Positions 22,381 to 34,861 of a stretch of 64,000 nucleotides of DNA are shown here, in pieces. The translations under genes and the position numbers were made by a program. Under the pieces are notes generated by a model. The model did no database searches. It had not been told where the DNA came from and saw only the letters and a list, made by a program, of their open reading frames with translations. Where the stretch lies: contig JAODUP010000942.1 of the NCBI GenBank assembly GCA_025642065.1, forward strand, positions 114,501 through 178,500, in the 5' to 3' direction. Within the stretch, counting starts at the first letter, position 1, and each line of letters opens with the position of its first letter. Origin of the DNA: Paralvinella palmiformis (Eukaryota; Annelida; Polychaeta; Terebellida; Alvinellidae).

Positions 22381-22575
22381 TAAGGCCGATTTAAGGGCGC
22401 GTCTCCAAGGTATAACCGATGGCGAAGTTGCCACCGATATTTAGAACCTCGGCTTAAATTCTTATCGAGCTACATCTGAGGCGTGTTTCATCTTACGCTT
22501 CCTTTCGTTATTTCTTTAGCCATTTCGTATTCAACGCTGGCGATAGTGGCTATAAAGCAGTATCATTTACATTCA
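22380..22575 (+). mobile_element. Degenerate SINE copy
   Basis: Blocks match the SINE at 22637 in order: GGGCGCGTCTCCAAGGTATA, ATCTGAGGCGTGTTTCATCTT, CTTCCTTTCGTTATT and GTGGCTATAAAGCAGTATCAT. It lies only about 60 bp upstream of the young copy. Confidence 0.5.
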
Positions 22576-22636
22576 TCGACCTAAGCCCAACACCATTAGC
22601 TCAGACTAGTGCTAGTGTTACATTGGTTCAATAACG

Positions 22637-22822
22637 GGGCGCCTCCGTGGTCTAGCGGTAGCGTGTTGGACCACAGATCACTACCACCCGTGTTCGAATC
22701 CCGGCGTGGGCATATCTGAAGGCTGTTCCGTCTTTCACTTCGTCTCATTACCTTTGGGGTCGTTCGGCCCATTTAGCCTACCTTGTGCACAAAGTGGCCG
22801 TAAAACATCAATCATCATCATC
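22637..22822 (+). mobile_element. tRNA-derived SINE with 17-bp target duplication
   Basis: The body is about 186 bp. It has an A-box-like TGGTCTAGCGGTAGCG, a B-box GTTCGAATCCCGG, a conserved central block (TTTGGGGTCGTTCGGCCC), then GCACAAAGTGGCCGTAAAACATC and an ATC-repeat tail. ACATTGGTTCAATAACG flanks both ends (22620-22636 and 22823-22839), an exact 17-bp duplication that marks recent LINE-driven retrotransposition. Confidence 0.93.
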
Positions 22823-22982
22823 ACATTGGTTCAATAACGTCCAGGTTCGTGTACTGGACGTCGTTTACCCATATTGCTTACGGCGCCTACAGCAGTCATT
22901 GTCCAATAGTACCACTAAGATCGGGACCAGTACACCGTAATAATTAAATCTTAGATATCCCCGTATACATCAGCTACATGGA

Positions 22983-23010
22983 CACACACACACACACGCG
23001 CGCGCGTGTG
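22983..23010. repeat. AC / GC dinucleotide run
   Basis: ACAC followed by GCGCGC at the upstream edge of the CpG-rich stretch. Confidence 0.8.
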
Positions 23011-23830
23011 AACATTAGCTACCAGTCATCGGTGCGTACGAGTCGCCTACATAGCGAACTATAAGCCGACACGGCAGGGTCAAACTCGGCGAACGGCAGC
23101 ACCACGCTACCCGCCCCATAACAACCTCGCCGCCATATGGATGGCAGCGAGCGTAAAACCAGCGTACTACCAACCAACAAACACTGCGTTTCTCCACCAA
23201 CAATACGCTAAACGACCCCCATACAAGCTAGCCCGATACCGCTCCGACGGAATACGATCGCGCCGCCAAATCGTTCGTCGGCTCGTTACATCGGACCGGG
23301 AGGGGACGTCCTTAGTGAGAACGTTGCTCGCCAACTTGGTCGATATTTGACGTTCTCGTTCTATAACCGGCGGCCAGATCTTCTCGTGTGAACAAAGAAG
23401 CGACGAATCGGAGTTGCAGCGCGGCCTACGGGGTAGGACGGGTGGAATAAAAGTATCGACTCGTCCGGGGAGTGCTGAAGGAATATGTTGCCATTTCTTG
23501 CGAAGTGTGTTGAAGACACGTTCTTTGTGGCCAGCACGCCTCTCGGAGCGGTGTAGATACCGCGAGTGGTCCAGCCGGCCAATCTGAGCCCGGAGACGAA
23601 GCGTTGTATTGTAAAAGGAAATAGGCAGCAACGAGGCGCTGACATAATGCAATGTGGACGTCCGCTGGCAGAAACAAACGCCGCGAAGCTTCCCCGGGAG
23701 AGAATGCTCTGCTGGAATCGTTTCTGAGCGTATACGCGGAAGCCTCGAGGCTTCTCACTAGCGGGACAGTGCTATCGGCGCGGCTTCCTTCTCGCGAAAC
23801 GGGGCCTTGATTTACGAGAAGTATTGATAT
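23000..23830 (+). promoter_or_regulatory. CpG-rich promoter-like region of the 24-kb gene
   Basis: CpG dinucleotides are far denser here than in the surrounding AT-rich DNA, and the region ends about 190 bp before the start codon at 24020. This is the expected position of a promoter or 5' UTR. Long open frames on the - strand (for example 23426-23962) follow from the high GC and have no recognisable domain. No TATA box is evident. Confidence 0.5.
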
Positions 23831-23873
23831 TCTCTGTTCAGATCGTTCGTAACTTGCTGCAGCAGCAACCCGA

Positions 23874-23886
23874 CTGTGTGTGTGTA

Positions 23887-23930
<44 letters not shown>
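23874..23930. repeat. TG then AG microsatellite
   Basis: A TG run followed by an AG run lies between the CpG-rich stretch and the start codon at 24020, probably in the 5' UTR or core promoter. Confidence 0.85.
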
Positions 23931-24006
23931 CTATATACATTATTAGAAAAGGGAGGTTCCACAACGACGTCAAGCCTACATTTAGTGAACTAGACTTCGT
24001 AACTAG

Positions 24007-24072
24007 ATGGCGTTGAACAATGTCCGTCAAAGTGCATGTAAAGCAGAAAACTGGCTCGTCAGCCAGGGATAG
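24007..24072 (+). promoter_or_regulatory. Upstream ORF overlapping the start of the 24-kb gene
   Basis: An ATG at 24007 opens a 21-codon frame that ends in TAG at 24070-24072, after the main ATG at 24020 and out of frame with it. The main ATG has A at -3; the upstream one has G at +4 but no purine at -3. If both lie in the mRNA, the overlapping uORF would reduce main-frame translation and leaky scanning would be needed. Confidence 0.35.
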
Positions 24073-25290
24073 ATTCGGCTGGCTGTCAATAGAAGGAGCT
24101 GATATCCCGTACATAACACGCGAGGCGAAGGGGAAATTTGTCCCAGTTAAAGCCGTAGAGATGGATATATTGTCCTGTTTTCCGAGTGTCTATCCGAAGG
24201 AGATAGCGGAAAGGCCGCCGTTGGTTTGCCAGTACATGAAACCAGAAGAGGTATCGATCCTGAACAACTCCTGTAAGCAACAAGGGGTCACCGAACGGTT
24301 CACGGACATCGATCCGGTGGTCAGACTCAGTGACTTTCTGGATTTCTTCACCATTGTGAAGCAAGCCTATCCTAATGTCGTTATCCGGAAAGGATCACCC
24401 ACCGTCTGTGCTAACGATCACGATGACGGTTGGGTGCTGATATCAGATGCCATGGTACCATACGTCACGCGTCGTCGATCCAGATTTGTCCCACTGAACG
24501 TGATCCGGGGAGCTGCACAGCTGCTCGTAGGTGTCACTGTTAAGGATATCCGAGCCACAGATATCGAAGTGACCCGCCTAAACGACATGTGCCGGAATGT
24601 GGGTTTAGTGTTTACATTCCAGAAGAATACACTTATGGTGGATCTGACCTTGATCGTACAGACGTATCCCGAGCGTACGATTCACGACTTGCCAAAAGTA
24701 AGCGATTGTTTTAAATGTCAGTTTTCAGTTTAATTTCAGTCTACTTTTGTTAATACAGAATATTTAGAATATTATATTTAGAATAGCCATTGTTCCATCT
24801 TGCAGTTAGTTATAAATGTTTATAATGTATTATGTAATTAATGTATATTTATTAATGTATATTCTTCCTACAAGACAATCATGAACAGTCTTATGTATCT
24901 GCCGGTTAGTGACAGAATGTAAGTTTTATTGTCCGCCCCATATGGCGACATCTCATGGTTCCGACAATTCGATATTCCGACATCCTGGGTGATCATTTTG
25001 TTAGGTTTGGCGCTGGTTACACCTGGAATGGTGGCAGTATGGGGATTTGATTCCAAGGCCAAGAGATCGATAGTGAAGTCAGTACCGGCTTTGTCGTGAC
25101 ACAATGACGTTAGAAAACAGGGTTGAGAGATTTCACATAGAATAGAAAAATGTGAACAGATTAATTGTGAATAAGTGCCTGAGTAAATGTAAATGCTAGG
25201 TATTCATAATGTGCTAATTGACAGCTTTGCAAACTGGTGAGACATAGTCATTCAAATGCAATTGTTAACAATACTATAGGTAGCAAATGA

Positions 25291-25371
<81 letters not shown>

Positions 25372-26309
25372 AAACCTATGTTTATGACCATCTGTTTAAG
25401 AGAACACTCACATTTCCCCATAAACATCCATTATAAGGAAACCTGATCTTTCCTGAATTAAATGACCTATGTTCTACTTTAAACGACCACATTCTTTGGC
25501 CCAGTGGTCCTTCTCGGATGAAATTAACTTGTCTTAAGCGATCGTTTGTTGTGCCTATATTAATTTATTTATGCTGCAGCCTGCAGAGTTAATATAAGTT
25601 ACTGTATTGTTTTTTCCACGACAAGGGTGATACTCTGGACTATATAAGGCTTTAATCACCTCGGTGCCATGCTTTAGACTAAGTGGCCGCCTTAAAAAAT
25701 TACCTCTTCAAAATATTTATATATATTTATCATTGATACCTCAACCCATAGTTTCCAAGAACCATTTAGGTGTTTCTCTCTAACAAATTTTTCATATCTT
25801 TCCTTATTAACCTTGATGTAACCTCTGAATAATACTAGCTATATTGTGTGGTGTTTATATTTATTTATGTAATTTCATATATATTTTGAATACGTATAAC
25901 GAGAACAGCCAAATTCTATTACACTTCGCGTCATTGAGATAGCAATTATCAGTATTTCATGATCGCGCATTTCATGCACCGTTCAGTTGTTCAATTTCAA
26001 GACATTCACGCACCAATATTGTATCAGGGAAGCTTATCGCCACCCATATATCAGTGATTGATTCGTTGCTGTTTCTACATACGGCATAACACTGATCATA
26101 TGACAACAACTTCTCCCATATCATAATTGGGAAACAAAAGATTGTAATCTGAAGCAGCGTGTTTTATGTATCATCATCATTGTCTTTGACTTGTTGAACG
26201 GCCAGCCAGTTGTAGTCAGCCTGATAGAACACTACCTGGCTTAAAAGATCACCTGTCATAAAGACTACCTAAGGCAATCTAAAGAGTGGTCTTTTAAGAC
26301 AGGTTTTTC

Positions 26310-26376
<67 letters not shown>

Positions 26377-29054
26377 CATGTTTCTAAATCATGTTTCTTA
26401 AAATATTTCTAATAATTTTATATACATACATATTTAAACTCCACATCTGTTGTTGGCTTTATCCCCAATAACTGAGTTACAATAAAACCTGACATTCACC
26501 ATAATTATGACAGAATATTTGTGTTCAGGAAAACCCAATGGAAATGATCAATTCAGTACAGCTGGCAGGAGATGGCACTGATGCACAGATAAAACAAACA
26601 GAAACTCACCATCCTATATCACCAACATCAAAGGCAGATGATTGTACGGGAGGACACGAGGCAACATCGCAACCATCTGCTGGCACATTACCAGAAGCAC
26701 TCATCAATATTGATGAAGAAGGTCAAGGCCAAAATCAGACCATCTCATCAAAATCAGTGCATCATAATGAATCCAATCATATGGTAAGGCTAACAACTAG
26801 AAATGTAAAAATAAATTATTAACTGAAAATAAGAAGCCATAAATAATATATCTATATATTTTAAACTCTGTTTACTGTCACATAGTATGTACTAAAATTA
26901 AGTGCTGCCCATATATAGATTGATAATTATATCAAACGAGAAAAACATAATATTAATTGAGAATAATACTAACATGTCTTGGCATTTTGTGCAATATTAT
27001 TTCTTTGAGCTTAATTACTATATAATATTCCCCTTTTATTATTCTTGATTTAATTTTTATATAAAATTATATCTATTCGTTAAATCAGGATATCATTATT
27101 TTGCAACTCCTATGTGTATTAATTATTTCCATGAAGCATTATGATTTTGCACCTTCATAGGTATTTAGTTGGCTCTTCTACTGCCATTTTGTTTGTGTGT
27201 TTATCAAAGAGGTTACGTAAGGAAATCAACGATTCACTTGAGTTGAATGCTCTCTCTGTGTGTGTGTGTGTGAGTATGTGTGTCGGAATGTAAACTGTAA
27301 TTAAATCCATTGATTGGCACTAGAACAAGTTTGTCTCTATTTATTAATTATCCTACAGTTCTTATTTAATTATATCAAACTAGTACAATATACAAAAGGA
27401 GAATTTCAATAACATATTTATCATCATCACTTATGTTAACAAATGGTTTGATTAAAAATGAGAAAATTAATCAAATAAAATTGATAATTAAACAAATCAT
27501 GTGATTAATATGTGATTAATTGAACATCTAACTGGTGACTTTTGATGTTATGATACTTTGACTTAGATGTTATATATTATTATTATTATTATATGAAAGG
27601 CAAAGTATGATGCCAAACCATAAAATGTCTCCTTTAGTATTTTCTTAATGAGCTTATCCATTGTTTGCTGACACTTTTGAAAAGAGATGATTAAAATTGT
27701 CACTAAGAAAAGTTTGGGTGTGATGAAGAATTAATAATAGTAAATATTACATTAATTCAATGAAGGATTTTTACCAGATGCTGGGGCTATTCAATGACAC
27801 TGCACAGAAAAGCACATTATGACTCACTTAAAAAAAAGTTAAATGCTCACAGTTTTGATGCAGTTAAATCGCATCATTATAATGCCACTCTCTGGTTCCA
27901 GGTTTATTTATCTAGTTAATCTTTACCCATATAATAACATGTAAATGAGCCTGTATTTTCTAGCATCATACAGACATGATACATATTATATAACTTAACT
28001 ATTTTAGCTAACAGGGACACAATATTATATCTGCTTTACCATTACAGGCACACTCTACCAACAATAATGGGCTAGGCGTAGAAGAAGAATCACCAAACAG
28101 GGATGTGGAACCAATAAAAAGGGAATCATCAAGTTCCAATCGGAGTTATATCAATTCACTCGACACCCAAATATCAACAGTTTCTCCCAGTGTGAAACAT
28201 CTCCCATCAGGTAACGAAATATGATTCAAATTGGTGTCAAGTCTTCATTTCAACTTTACAATTTCTTTATGCTAGAGGGGGAGGAGACTTATGCATGGCA
28301 ATCACGGCTATGGAGAATAATTTGAATTTACATTAACATAACGTTATTATTGCTTAGGTAACCTATACGAGGAATTATTCATGTAATGTTTTTGCATAAA
28401 TTAGCAAATCAATTGTCTATAAAATACAATAATTATTATCTGAAGAGATTAACTTGCTATAATGTTGCAGGTTATGCTTAGTTTTATACAAAGTTTGTGT
28501 ACCATATATTACTATTATTTATTTATTATTAATAATAGTAGTAGTAGAAGTATTAGTAATAATATTACGATTATCTCATGTCAATTTAAGATAGCAATGG
28601 TGCAATGAGTTTGTTGCCTCTAATAACAAAAGATACAACATGTTTTTATTACCATAACAGTTATAAAGAGCACCAAACAGACATCACCTATTGTTATTGA
28701 GCCAATGGAATGTTTTGGTCGGATGGTGTCCTGTCTGCTGCGTGGTAAGACCAATGTGGCCTATGCCCTGGTAGAAGCTGTCTGCCGGGTTTACTTCCCA
28801 TCCTGCAGTCTCGTCGACTTCATACATTTCTTAGAACTGGACCTTGCCATCACTTTGTATGTACTGAGACGATGTGAAGAGGAAGCCTTCATTGAATTCT
28901 ATGGCATACCGACGAAACATCTCAGATGTAATCAGGTAGAACACTGATGCTTTAATACAATATGAAATGTTGTCTAGTATGGAATTAATACCCATAATCA
29001 GGATAATCTTTATGATAATATATCCAGGATTGGGTCAAATCAGCAACTGCGGGT

Positions 29055-29099
<45 letters not shown>

Positions 29100-29383
29100 A
29101 AATCCATGCTTCCAGACCATGTAACAAAGGGTTTATAATTATAAAACAAATTTTAATGAGTGAACATCATAGTCCCAATCAATGTCATATTCACCATTGT
29201 TTAAGACTCTTTTGTCAGACTTTTTTGTGAACACACAGATAAACAACAACACACACATTCTTGTGTATGTTTTCATTAAAATGAAACTTTACTGAGAGCC
29301 ATAAGAATTCAAATAACACAAGGAACACGTTAGCCAATATAAAGTGCTGCCACCTGGCGAATGTATTGTTTTATGACCACCAA

Positions 29384-29419
<36 letters not shown>

Positions 29420-30315
29420 AATGGAAGGGAAATGCCAATAATAGCATGATCCACAGTGATCTGATTATATAACTCTAGTTTAAGAAATGCTAGTGCCCAA
29501 TCATATCTATGCGTTACAATAATGTGGTCAATATAATTTAACATCAATAAGAATATATATTCTTATTGATGTTATAGAGCTATGTCTGATATCAGACATA
29601 GATCTATAACATTTAGATTGAAGACATTACTCTGATAAAAAATAATGTAATGATTAAATTTCTCTCTGATCCCGACACACACACACACACACAGACACAC
29701 ACACACACTTCAGCTTCAGTATATATATTCTCTTGTCTGATTCCAATTAACGGTATTTATTTATTACAGCTGATAAAACTTCAAGATCTTAAGGACAGAA
29801 TGGGATGGCTACAGCGACGTTTTGGATTAGTTGATGAGCCAGACTCTGGAGATGAAGAGGTCATGAATGATGATGATGAAGACCTGGATACTGCATGGCA
29901 GATGAATTTTGAATCTGATCCGGCAGATAACGAATGCTTGTCAAGAACTACAAACAAGGAGAGCCGTTCTCCAGTAAGAATTGCAAACGGACGAAGTGCA
30001 GTTGTCATGGATCGGAGATTTCAGATACTTAGGTCAGACAGTGAAGTTAAAGAGAACACTCCTAACAGCATCGAACAGATTGGAAAAAACAAAAATTTGG
30101 AAAATACCATCATGAGGATATTACACGAGAAAAGAGGCATCATTGGACAACACCTGTCTACCGAAAGCAAAACAAACATCGATCAGAATTTGGATTGTAG
30201 GGATGCAAGTCGTACAACTCCACATCCACGAGTCCATTCCGTGAATAAGAGAAAGGGGGCACCACCTAGAAAGTACTTAGCCATGAATCATGAAAAGGAT
30301 TATGAAGATTGTTGA
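24020..30315 (+). CDS. Unknown protein with tandemly repeated domain (5 exons, 638 aa)
   Basis: Exons 24020-24697, 26529-26783, 28048-28210, 28661-28935 and 29770-30315 join in phase at GT-AG sites to give 639 codons. I do not recognise the family. The N-terminus has two related units, about residues 18-116 and 134-220. They share GW, PY.TR, FVP..V, a Glu followed by LN..C...G..F, and a closing YP. A third, more diverged unit may lie at about residues 370-460 (VEAVCRVYFPS, YVLRRCEEEAF). The spacing recalls the SKI/DACH DHD fold, but that is only an impression. Between the units is a Ser/Thr/Asn-rich linker holding a SUMO-like IKRE. The tail has an acidic stretch (DSGDEEVMNDDDEDLD) and basic KRKGAPPRK, so a nuclear role is plausible. 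A CpG-rich promoter-like region lies upstream. Confidence 0.75.
25290..25367. repeat. CT then AT microsatellite (left of intron-1 element)
   Basis: A CT run joined to an AT run in intron 1 of the 24-kb gene. A run of the same CT-then-AT composition occurs at about 26311-26373. Confidence 0.9.
25368..26310. mobile_element. Candidate non-autonomous DNA element in intron 1
   Basis: The left edge AGTAAAACCT..TTTATGACCA resembles the reverse complement of the right edge (AGAAAAACCTGTCTTAAAAGACCA), so the ends are imperfect inverted repeats of about 30 bp. The ~940-bp interior has no coding potential. CT-AT microsatellites abut both sides in the same orientation. No target duplication can be seen because of those arrays. 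Confidence 0.4.
26311..26373. repeat. CT then AT microsatellite (right of intron-1 element)
   Basis: A CT run joined to an AT run, the same order as at 25290-25367. Confidence 0.9.
29060..29094. repeat. AT microsatellite
   Basis: A pure TA run in intron 4 of the 24-kb gene. A second one follows at about 29384-29417. Confidence 0.9.
29539..29610. repeat. Two overlapping long palindromes
   Basis: 29539-29574 is a perfect 36-bp palindrome centred on ATAT (TAACATCAATAAGAATAT as one arm). 29571-29610 is a 40-bp palindrome with a single mismatched pair; its core CTATGTCTGATATCAG continues symmetrically. They share GTTA. Both arms could extrude as adjacent cruciform hairpins. They lie in intron 4 of the 24-kb gene. 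Confidence 0.9.
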
Positions 30316-31087
30316 TAATATTAGAATAGGAATATCAGATATGGCTACAGAAGAATCAATAAAGTTAGATAATGGCATATAACTACATCACTGAGAATGT
30401 TTTGGTCAAGTACATGTTTATTTATAGGCAGTGTATGTTTACTTTCCTTTTTACCAAGTGCATATCAAAGAGGTTTTTAAAAATCTGTGTAAACTAGGTA
30501 AGAGTAAAAGTTAGTTATTTTGAATATTCACTATTGTCAAATCCAGATCTAAGTCCCAGATGTATATATTGTACAACCTTAATATTAGATGGTCTCATTT
30601 CTTGAAACTGTGACTTGGTGAACTTTTTATGTATTTTGTGTTGTCTCATTATTTATGCGATGTGTTTAAAGATGTAACATTCATCTGTCTAGATGTCACA
30701 GAGACAAACTAAGAAGTGTTTAAATTTCCTTCAGGCAAAATATCTGGCTTGACAGATTCAAAAGAAAAGTTAATTGTGAATAATTGGTACCGAAGTTTAA
30801 TGTTGATATGTATGTGTAGATAAGACCCATGGTCAGATATTCATCCAGCTAGCTATAAGTGGAATGTCGAAATAAATCTGAACATGTAAAAAAACTAGTA
30901 CTGATGTTATAGGCAGTAGATGCTTAACTTCGAAGGGACTAAAATTTATATTGCACGTCTTTGCTATATAACAAAACCAATTCAGTTCAACTGTACAGAT
31001 AAACATCAGCTAACAATGCCAATCAAGACATCTGATATTTAAAACTTTTATCATTGGTCATTGTTTATTTAAAAACATTTATAGTTT

Positions 31088-31128
<41 letters not shown>

Positions 31129-31248
31129 CATAACATTATAATTAGACACATGACAAAAAAGTGGATAAAAACGGGCATGAGAAAAGGTAAAAAACATTTG
31201 GTTAAATGTATAATACCAATATACTACAAGCCCAATTACTATACATTC

Positions 31249-31297
<49 letters not shown>

Positions 31298-32260
31298 TGA
31301 GCAATACAATTAGTAAATATCTCCATGCCAAAATTATGTATGCAGGTTAAAAACATGTAATTTTTATTATTCTGTATGAGATAATAACAGATAAAAACAA
31401 GAAATAAATTTGTTGCTATGAAAGAATGTCAGAACAAAGCTGGAACAAAATATACACTGAAATCCAATGAAATCAAATCTTCAGGATCTTCAGCATCTAT
31501 TATAATTGCCTAGTACAGGGCTTGGGCAAACCCATAGTCCGGGTACAATGCAAAGTTCATCAACAATGATAAGATGGAGTGGAAACTCAGGAAGGATAAG
31601 CGATTCTGAAAAGGTGAGTTTTCAAATGGTGATGCAAAGAAACTATGCTATTTGATGACTTGGAAAAGAAGCATGAATTTGGGTGATCTTATCCTTGAAA
31701 TGTTTGGAGAAAGAATTGCAGAGTGATTTAGTTGAATCATGAGCGGGCAGAAAAACAGAAGTCTTTCAATGGAGATATATAATATCGTTAATTGGTTATG
31801 AATTTAATTTTTAATTAAATAACTACGGCTAAGTTATAAATGCAATATGCTAATAAAACCAAAATTTAATGACAATAATTACAAATTATATCAAAGTAAT
31901 AATCTGCTTACTGGTTAGCTTCTGATATTTCGTTATTCACTAAATACCTAAAACAAATGTTATTTATCATGTGTATAAAGATTGTTACAGCAATGTGGAG
32001 GCAAGTAGTTCTATTTTTGTTACATTTTTAATTGCATTCATATTCTGCTAAAAGTGAGAGCACACAAAGTTAAGGAGAAACCCAAATATTTGGATATACC
32101 GGCAGTAACAGACATGATAAATTAAGATGTAGTATTAATCGATGAAATTGATATGTCACTTCACTATTGAGATTTCTTATTATCACAACTGATTAACTTG
32201 TATATTGGAATAGCTGTCCGTGTAGTTGTATAGGAATAAATTTGCTGCTTATTTTAGGCT
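30316..32260. other. 3' flank of the 24-kb gene, AT-rich, no gene supported
   Basis: A candidate poly(A) signal AATAAA at 30358-30363 lies 43 bases after the stop, and another AATAAA-like site lies near 30870. Two TA microsatellites lie at about 31093-31125 and 31252-31287, and the open frame at 31054-31350 is built from them. Nothing else recognisable. Confidence 0.6.
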
Positions 32261-32269
32261 AATAGAAGA

Positions 32270-32640
32270 AGCATTAATCCAAAATATTGTTTTGTAGATA
32301 AGAGTGACAAACTGCATTGAAATGGTGGATCTTGATGCCATTTCAAGCGTTTTTGCTTCACATGGCAGATCTATTGCATTTGGTATGCGTCTATCAACAG
32401 CACACCGAAGCAGTATTTCATTCTTTTTAGTGCAAAGCAGCTCAGTGACATCTTTGGGAATCCACTCAGAAATAAGTGTAGAGGGATGGTCTATGAACCT
32501 TCCATGGATGTAGTTGTGCAACCATCAACAATCAGCCTCATAAAGTGCCAGATGTCTTGGCGTACCTGTAGATCAGGCCACTCTGCAAACTGGAGCTTCC
32601 AGTTCCCGGAATCTGAGCTGAATCAGCAGACCTGATCTAC
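32270..32640 (-). pseudogene. Transposase-like relic
   Basis: Reading the - strand from about 32640, one frame gives WPDLQVRQDIWHFMRL and DGCTT. After a shift, another frame gives ISEWIPKDVTELLCTKKNEI and further residues to about 32249. This order (a WPxLxVRxDIWHFMRR-type motif, then a GCTT block, then a Lys-rich helix) is familiar from long repetitive transposase-like proteins of fish and molluscs, recalled from memory. The copy is too short and frameshifted to function. Confidence 0.4.
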
Positions 32641-34860
32641 ATACATCACTGCAGACATCGGGATACAATGGACACATTGGGATCTATATGTTGATGTGAT
32701 CTGGGCTTTCGTATCGTCTATCATGGTGAGGATATCCTGAGCATTATTGTTAAAAAAAGTATTCATAACTATGGATAGTGGGTGGAGTTTGTAAGATCTG
32801 TATCGGTTATTTATATAACAAGTAAAATATAAAAATTATGAAATCAGCTTTGTAATCATTTATCGGATGCACTGTACTCTGTGTTGAGGTGGCAATTTCA
32901 GGTGCTGTGACATTTTAACATTGGAGACTAGTTGCTGGCCTAAAGTGAACCAGGTGAGGAGGTCTTCAGCAGATTAAAGGAAATATTAATGCGATGCATT
33001 GAGGCAGCCATTAATTTCTTATCCAAACATAAAATGTGTAAGCAAAATATTAAATATTATTTCATGAGCATGTTCTACAAGCTTCTCAAATTCAATCTGA
33101 AACAGTGTGACCAACGTCTTGTTGAAGTGACCCCATTATCCTAAACAAGTGGAACATACGGGGTCAAACTGACAAATTGACCCAGATGTCATCATTCATG
33201 TTGATTTCTGGGTCATGATCATAATGGCGGGATGTTTGAGGATCTGCTTTTTCAGGACTAAGTAGTTAATCAATCATTTTATACAAAACCATATTTATTG
33301 CATGAAAAAACTGTCTCAATTACTTGATTATACACATAGGAAGAACCGAGGATACACCCCATTAGATGCATGGCAAAGAAGCATGTTTATGACTTAGTCA
33401 AAATGAACATCAGAAAGAGAATATGTTATCTTACACGTTTAGAAGCAAAACACACAATGGAGTAACATGATATTGGAAAGAACTAAACCATTATCTGGTT
33501 TAGTCTGTGAAAAATCATGGTTATTGCTAATCTGACAAAAGCCATACAGCCTGAAGGCTTAAATATTGTCTCACCGACGTTACATAGGCTGTGAAAAGAT
33601 ACAATTCAACATCACCCGACTAATGGCTAGTGTCAGAGCGGAATGATGCCGTCACAGAAAAAATACACATCCAGGAATACTTATAGTTCGGCTGTCATGG
33701 TTGTGGTAGCCACAACTGCAAACAGCTGGGCTTAAATCCATGCCAATACTTAATGCCAGCAGAGAATAGGACTTTGTTTGATAACAACAAGTGTGCACGT
33801 ATTACGTATATGCATCTAAGATGATGGATTACTGGTAATGGTAAAAAACAACTTTGTAAAATAGCATTTGAATGATACAGTTCGAAAACTATCAATCCAT
33901 AATTACATTTATGCCATCTAGAAATAAAATATAATTCAAAACCAATTAAATACTGGGATCTAGATACGTGAACACATTTTACACTATGTGCATGCAATTT
34001 TCGTACTCTGACGGTGATCAAACATGATATATTTTCTTTGCCAACTAATCTCCATTTGCTACTATGTTGGGCTCTGGGGTCTACCTATCACACAGGGCAT
34101 ACTGTTCACAGACAGTAACAGGATGCAGTTTTTAAGAAATAAATACCTCTGAATCTGTCATAAATAATTTTACAATGGCTAGACTTAATGTGACTAGTGT
34201 TAAATCAATACTGACAGGTGACAAAGACTAAATTGGTAATTAAACTTCGGCAACATGTGACGTTAATAAAAAGCCGACTTGTAGAAGCAACTGAAGCGCT
34301 CTTTCTGCTTATGACTTATGTCATGTCATATTTATCACCGTTTCAACATGAAATAGCAAAAACATCAATAGAATTTAAAACTTGAAAGGGAGATTTTAAA
34401 TTGAAAAGAACATGTTTCAAGATTTGAAATTTTTATAAAAGCACAGCATACACCGTATGGTTGGTTTGTTGTCAAATCCTGACGCTATTTCCAGCTTTGA
34501 GTAAACAAAGTCATTTTCTGCTGCCATTCCAGAAGTGGCAAGATGTTTTGACACGCAATTAATCAAATGATGACACCACGTACTATACAATTACAAAATT
34601 ACATCAACAAAATTCAGACCACTCCCAGATTTAATTGGTTGCTGAGGCCCACATAATGGAATGCATCGCATCTGACTGAGGGGAATGGCATACAGGAACG
34701 AATTAAATGGAATATAGCGGAGGCTCTGATTAGCGGAGATGTTTAATTTTACGCAGAAAGGGACCCCACCAATAAGACTGACAGAGATCATCTGGAGAGA
34801 GTACAGAGGCCAGATGTCAAGGTTTTATCTGGAATAAGAAATGTCTTCCCTATCAAGTAT
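32640..34860. other. Intergenic stretch, no gene supported
   Basis: AT-rich sequence on both strands. The longest open frame (33695-34021, - strand, 108 aa) has no recognisable motif. Part may belong to the transposon relic just upstream. Confidence 0.5.
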
Positions 34861-34861
34861 A

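Noticed and set aside
23167..23962. Long - strand open frames (161 and 178 aa) upstream of the 24-kb gene
   Set aside because: They lie in CpG-rich DNA where stops are rare, overlap each other in different frames, run into a TG/AG microsatellite and contain no recognisable domain.
33695..34021. 108-aa - strand open frame
   Set aside because: It has no domain, no splice partners and no codon pattern that sets it apart from the AT-rich surroundings.
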